Shown here: one piece after another, positions 5,578 to 7,703 of the stretch
Numbering within the stretch: the first letter of the stretch is position 1
Layout of the letters: the number at the start of each line of letters is the position of its first letter
From: Methanomassiliicoccales archaeon
GTDB taxonomy: Archaea; Thermoplasmatota; Thermoplasmata; Methanomassiliicoccales; JACIVX01
Reading direction: 5' to 3'
Assembly: GCA_024464195.1 (NCBI GenBank)
Contig: JANHAK010000049.1
Coordinates: 1 to 7,703, forward strand
Length of the DNA: 7,703 nt
The notes under the pieces: generated by a model
Told to the model about the DNA's origin: nothing
Seen by the model: the letters and a program-made list of their open reading frames with translations, nothing else
Database searches by the model: none
Position numbers and translations under genes: made by a program

Positions 5578-6465
5578 TTACTTTCTGGCCAACGTCTTTT
5601 CTGCGGACAAAACGGTGTTTTTCATCAACATGACGATCGTCATTGGGCCTACGCCACCAGGCACGGGTGTAATAGCGGACGCTTTTTGCTTCACTGCCTC
5701 GAAATCGACATCACCCACTAATTTATACCCTCTCTTTGAACTTGGATCATCAACTCTGTTGACACCGACATCGATGACGACGGCGCCCTCTTTAACCATG
5801 TCCGCCTTGATGAACTCTGGAACACCCATAGCCGCAATGAGGATATCTCCCATCCTCGTCACCGAGGGAAGATCCTTTGTCTTCGAATGACAAACTGTTA
5901 CAGTTGCATTCGCGCCCTTCTTTTTTTGCATCAGTATCGCAGCAACAGGTTTCCCAACGATATTGCTTCTTCCAACGACCACAACATGTTTTCCCTCGGG
6001 ACTATTTCCACTCCTTATCAAAAGCTCTTGAATTCCATGAGGCGTACATGGTAGAAATCCAGGATCGCCGATCAACATTCGTCCGACATTGACAGGGTGA
6101 AACCCATCTACGTCCTTTTCAGGATCGATGCGATTGAGAACCTTCGTCTCATTGATATGATCGGGAAGAGGCAACTGCACAAGGATCCCATGAATCTTCG
6201 GATTTGCGTTCAGATCGTCGATAAGTTTGAGGAGCGCTTCCTCGGGATAATTGGCAGGAAGCCTGATTGTCTCAGAATAAAGTCCGAGCTCTTCACATGC
6301 CTTTCCCTTCATTCTCACGTAGACCTGAGAAGCCGGATCCTCTCCTACAAGAATAACAGCAAGCCCAGGAGTGACACCTTTTGACTTCAGGTCAGCAATT
6401 TTCGCCTTCAGTTCCTCGCGGATCTGTGCGGCGATTTCATTACCATCAATCAGCCGGGCAACCAT
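5578..6465 (-). CDS. folD: Bifunctional methylenetetrahydrofolate dehydrogenase/methenyltetrahydrofolate cyclohydrolase
   Basis: FolD oxidises 5,10-methylene-tetrahydrofolate to the methenyl form with NADP+ (sometimes NAD+) and hydrolyses that to 10-formyl-tetrahydrofolate; it also runs in reverse. From the start used here (295 residues), the signature blocks are ARLIDGNEIA (3-12), SQVYVRMKGK (46-55) with the YxxxK pair Y49 and K53, QLPLPDH (97-103), DPEKDVDGFHPVN (114-126), CTPHG (140-144), the NADP-binding VVGRSNIVGKP (163-173) and PVPGGVGPMT (267-276). An ATG eight codons earlier at 6489 is possible. I prefer 6465 because AGGTG lies six bases before it, the family usually begins just before ARLIDG, and the TATA-like box at 6501-6511 would put the transcript start downstream of 6489. 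It leads the folD-channel-OB operon and diverges from fhs. Confidence 0.95.
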   Translation of the reverse strand: MVARLIDGNEIAAQIREELKAKIADLKSKGVTPGLAVILVGEDPASQVYVRMKGKACEELGLYSETIRLPANYPEEALLKLIDDLNANPKIHGILVQLPLPDHINETKVLNRIDPEKDVDGFHPVNVGRMLIGDPGFLPCTPHGIQELLIRSGNSPEGKHVVVVGRSNIVGKPVAAILMQKKKGANATVTVCHSKTKDLPSVTRMGDILIAAMGVPEFIKADMVKEGAVVIDVGVNRVDDPSSKRGYKLVGDVDFEAVKQKASAITPVPGGVGPMTIVMLMKNTVLSAEKTLARK

Positions 6466-6483
6466 CGTCACCACCTTGTTCCG

Positions 6484-6551
6484 TGCCATAACGGTGGCAG
6501 CTTATTTAATTCTTTGTCGATATGAAAAAGGTTTACTGGCGATTAATGCCA
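6484..6551. repeat. Cluster of TGCCA/TGGC half-sites between folD and fhs
   Basis: Two short inverted pairs lie in the divergent promoter region: TGCCA-6-TGGCA at 6484-6499, and TGGC-7-GCCA at 6537-6551. The first falls between the folD TATA-like box and its predicted transcript start, a typical repressor position. The second is just upstream of that TATA. The arms are short, so this is a candidate operator only. Confidence 0.35.
6501..6511 (-). promoter_or_regulatory. TATA-like box of the folD operon
   Basis: The minus strand reads AATTAAATAAG. Transcription starting about 25 bases downstream would begin near 6480, giving a leader of about 15 bases with AGGTG before the ATG at 6465. It would exclude the upstream ATG at 6489. 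Confidence 0.5.
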
Positions 6552-6600
6552 AAGATCCGATGTCTCGATTGATAATTCTTCACTTCGTCTTGGGAACTGT

Positions 6601-6661
6601 TTTATATTTTCCTTGGTATTTCCCCCTAATATTTCAATACTTAAATAATACGACCAGGAGG
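6601..6661 (+). promoter_or_regulatory. fhs promoter and ribosome binding site
   Basis: TTTATATTTT at 6601-6610 is the best TATA-like box and would give a leader of roughly 40 bases. A second AT-rich element, TTAAATAA at 6641-6648, would give a leaderless transcript, but the perfect Shine-Dalgarno AGGAGG at 6656-6661, eight bases before the ATG at 6670, argues for the leadered form. Confidence 0.6.
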
Positions 6662-6669
6662 AAGTTCTG

Positions 6670-7703
6670 ATGAAAAGTGATTTGGAAATAGCCCAAGAAG
6701 CAACTTTGGAGCCGATTCTCGACATTGCAGCAAAGATCGACCTTACTCCAGATGATTTGGAATTGTATGGTAAGTACGTAGCCAAGGTTCACCTCGACGT
6801 ACGCGAGAAATTTGCCGATAGGCGGCAAGGAATGTACATAGATGTCACAGCAATAACACCTACTCCATTGGGAGAGGGGAAAACAACGACAACAATTGGA
6901 CTGGTGCAAGCCCTTGGTTCCGAACTCAAGAAGAAGGTCGTTGCGTGTATTCGGCAACCAAGCATGGGACCGACCTTTAACATTAAGGGAGGTGCAGCTG
7001 GAGGAGGTTACAGCCAGATTGTTCCGATGGAAAACTTCAATCTCCATCTCACCGGCGACATTCATGCGATCTCAATTGCGCATAACCTCATTGCCGCTGC
7101 GATTGATAGCAGGATGTACCACGAAAGTGTGTTGACTGATGAACAATTACAGAAGCGCGGACTCGAGCGAATCGATATCGACCCCGAGACGATCATGTGG
7201 AACCGCGTCGTCGATGTCTGCGACCGAAGCCTCAGAGAAATCCAGATCGGTCTCAACGATGCGAAGAAAGAGGACGGGACGCCGAGTCCTGTTTTTCCGA
7301 GGAAGTCAGGATACGACATCAGCGTTGCAAGTGAGCTGATGGCGATACTTGCGTTAACGACTGGGTTAAAGGATATGAGGGAACGGATAGGACGTGTTGT
7401 CGTTGCAATGGATAAGAAAGGACGACCAGTGACACTTGAAAGGCTTAAGGTCGCTGGTGCGGCGACTGTTCTTCTCAAAGATGCGCTTATGCCGAACCTA
7501 ATGCAGACGCTGGAAGGGCAGCCGGCATTCGTCCATGCTGGTCCATTCGCAAACATCGCTCATGGCAACAGTAGCATCGTCGCTGACCAGATCGCCCTTA
7601 AATGCGCAGACTACGTCGTGACCGAGAGTGGATTTGGTGCCGACATCGGCATGGAGAAATTCTTCAACATTAAGTGCAGGTACAGCGGTTTGATTCCGAA
7701 TTG
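6670..7703 (+). CDS. fhs: Formate-tetrahydrofolate ligase (N-terminal 344 residues)
   Basis: This cytosolic enzyme condenses formate with tetrahydrofolate using ATP to give 10-formyl-tetrahydrofolate. The frame runs off the right edge with no stop; the family is usually about 550-560 residues, so roughly 60% is visible. Clear blocks are the P-loop TPTPLGEGKTTTTIGL (63-78), RQPSMGPTFNIKGGAAGGGY (95-114), PMENFNLHLTGDIHAI (119-134), QPAFVHAGPFANIAHGNSS (284-302) and TESGFGADIGMEKFFNIKCR (318-337). No disruption is seen. The ATG has a strong Shine-Dalgarno. It is transcribed away from folD; together with folD and the channel it makes a formate-to-C1-folate route. Fhs is patchy in archaea and often of bacterial origin, but transfer cannot be judged from this window. 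Confidence 0.96.
   Translation, partial: MKSDLEIAQEATLEPILDIAAKIDLTPDDLELYGKYVAKVHLDVREKFADRRQGMYIDVTAITPTPLGEGKTTTTIGLVQALGSELKKKVVACIRQPSMGPTFNIKGGAAGGGYSQIVPMENFNLHLTGDIHAISIAHNLIAAAIDSRMYHESVLTDEQLQKRGLERIDIDPETIMWNRVVDVCDRSLREIQIGLNDAKKEDGTPSPVFPRKSGYDISVASELMAILALTTGLKDMRERIGRVVVAMDKKGRPVTLERLKVAGAATVLLKDALMPNLMQTLEGQPAFVHAGPFANIAHGNSSIVADQIALKCADYVVTESGFGADIGMEKFFNIKCRYSGLIPN

Noticed and set aside
6490..6669. Small gene in the folD-fhs gap
   Set aside because: The only ATG-led frames seen are a few codons long, for example eight codons from 6547, with no ribosome binding site. The gap is better explained as divergent promoters.
7062..7556. A 164-codon minus-strand open frame
   Set aside because: It is antisense to intact fhs coding sequence and shows low-complexity Ser/Ile composition with no recognised motif.
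1..7703. CRISPR array, tRNA, rRNA, insertion sequence or defence system
   Set aside because: No spaced direct repeats, cloverleaf-like segments, transposase motifs or defence-type domains were found on either strand; the window is filled by housekeeping and C1-metabolism genes.

Overview
The window reads as archaeal chromosome. The strongest pointers are an archaeal-type cis-prenyltransferase, a KptA-type RNA 2'-phosphotransferase with a zinc-binding N-terminus, methanogenesis marker protein 11, and a cobalamin-binding radical SAM protein that I recognise as the Ta0216-like type, known to me mainly from Thermoplasmata. TATA-like boxes sit about 25-30 bp upstream of several start codons that have no Shine-Dalgarno sequence, as expected for leaderless archaeal mRNAs. 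Marker 11 together with folate-linked C1 genes (fhs, folD) suggests a methanogen or close relative in the Thermoplasmatota, for example a Methanomassiliicoccales-like lineage. That placement is inference, not something the sequence proves.

Layout, left to right. (1) Positions 1-488, minus strand: N-terminal half of the radical SAM/B12 protein, whose C-terminus lies outside the window. (2) 543-1331, minus: uppS. (3) 1409-2371, minus: methanogenesis marker 11, a TiaS-like protein. (4) 2399-3298, minus: a cysteine-rich DUF2797 protein. (5) 3363-4016, minus: kptA with its own promoter. (6) 4118-5551, minus: a small membrane-anchored OB-like protein whose ATG directly abuts the stop of an upstream formate/nitrite-family channel. 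(7) 5578-6465, minus: folD. (8) 6670-7703, plus: the N-terminal 344 residues of fhs, transcribed divergently from folD and running off the right edge.

Regions 6-8 form a coherent module. A formate channel would bring formate into the cell, Fhs would activate it with ATP to 10-formyl-tetrahydrofolate, and FolD would interconvert formyl-, methenyl- and methylene-tetrahydrofolate for biosynthesis. The small OB-like membrane protein coupled to the channel is an unexplained member of this module. Regions 3-5 include two or three proteins with RNA-related relatives (KptA, TiaS-like marker 11, possibly DUF2797), but KptA and DUF2797 have separate promoters, so a joint function is uncertain.

Two genes appear to lack an ATG, GTG or TTG start at the position their family requires. 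Each instead has a strong GGAGG-type ribosome binding site six bases before a near-cognate codon: CTG for the radical SAM protein and ACG for the channel. I see no rRNA, tRNA, CRISPR array, insertion sequence or phage gene. No stretch over 300 bases is without a gene.
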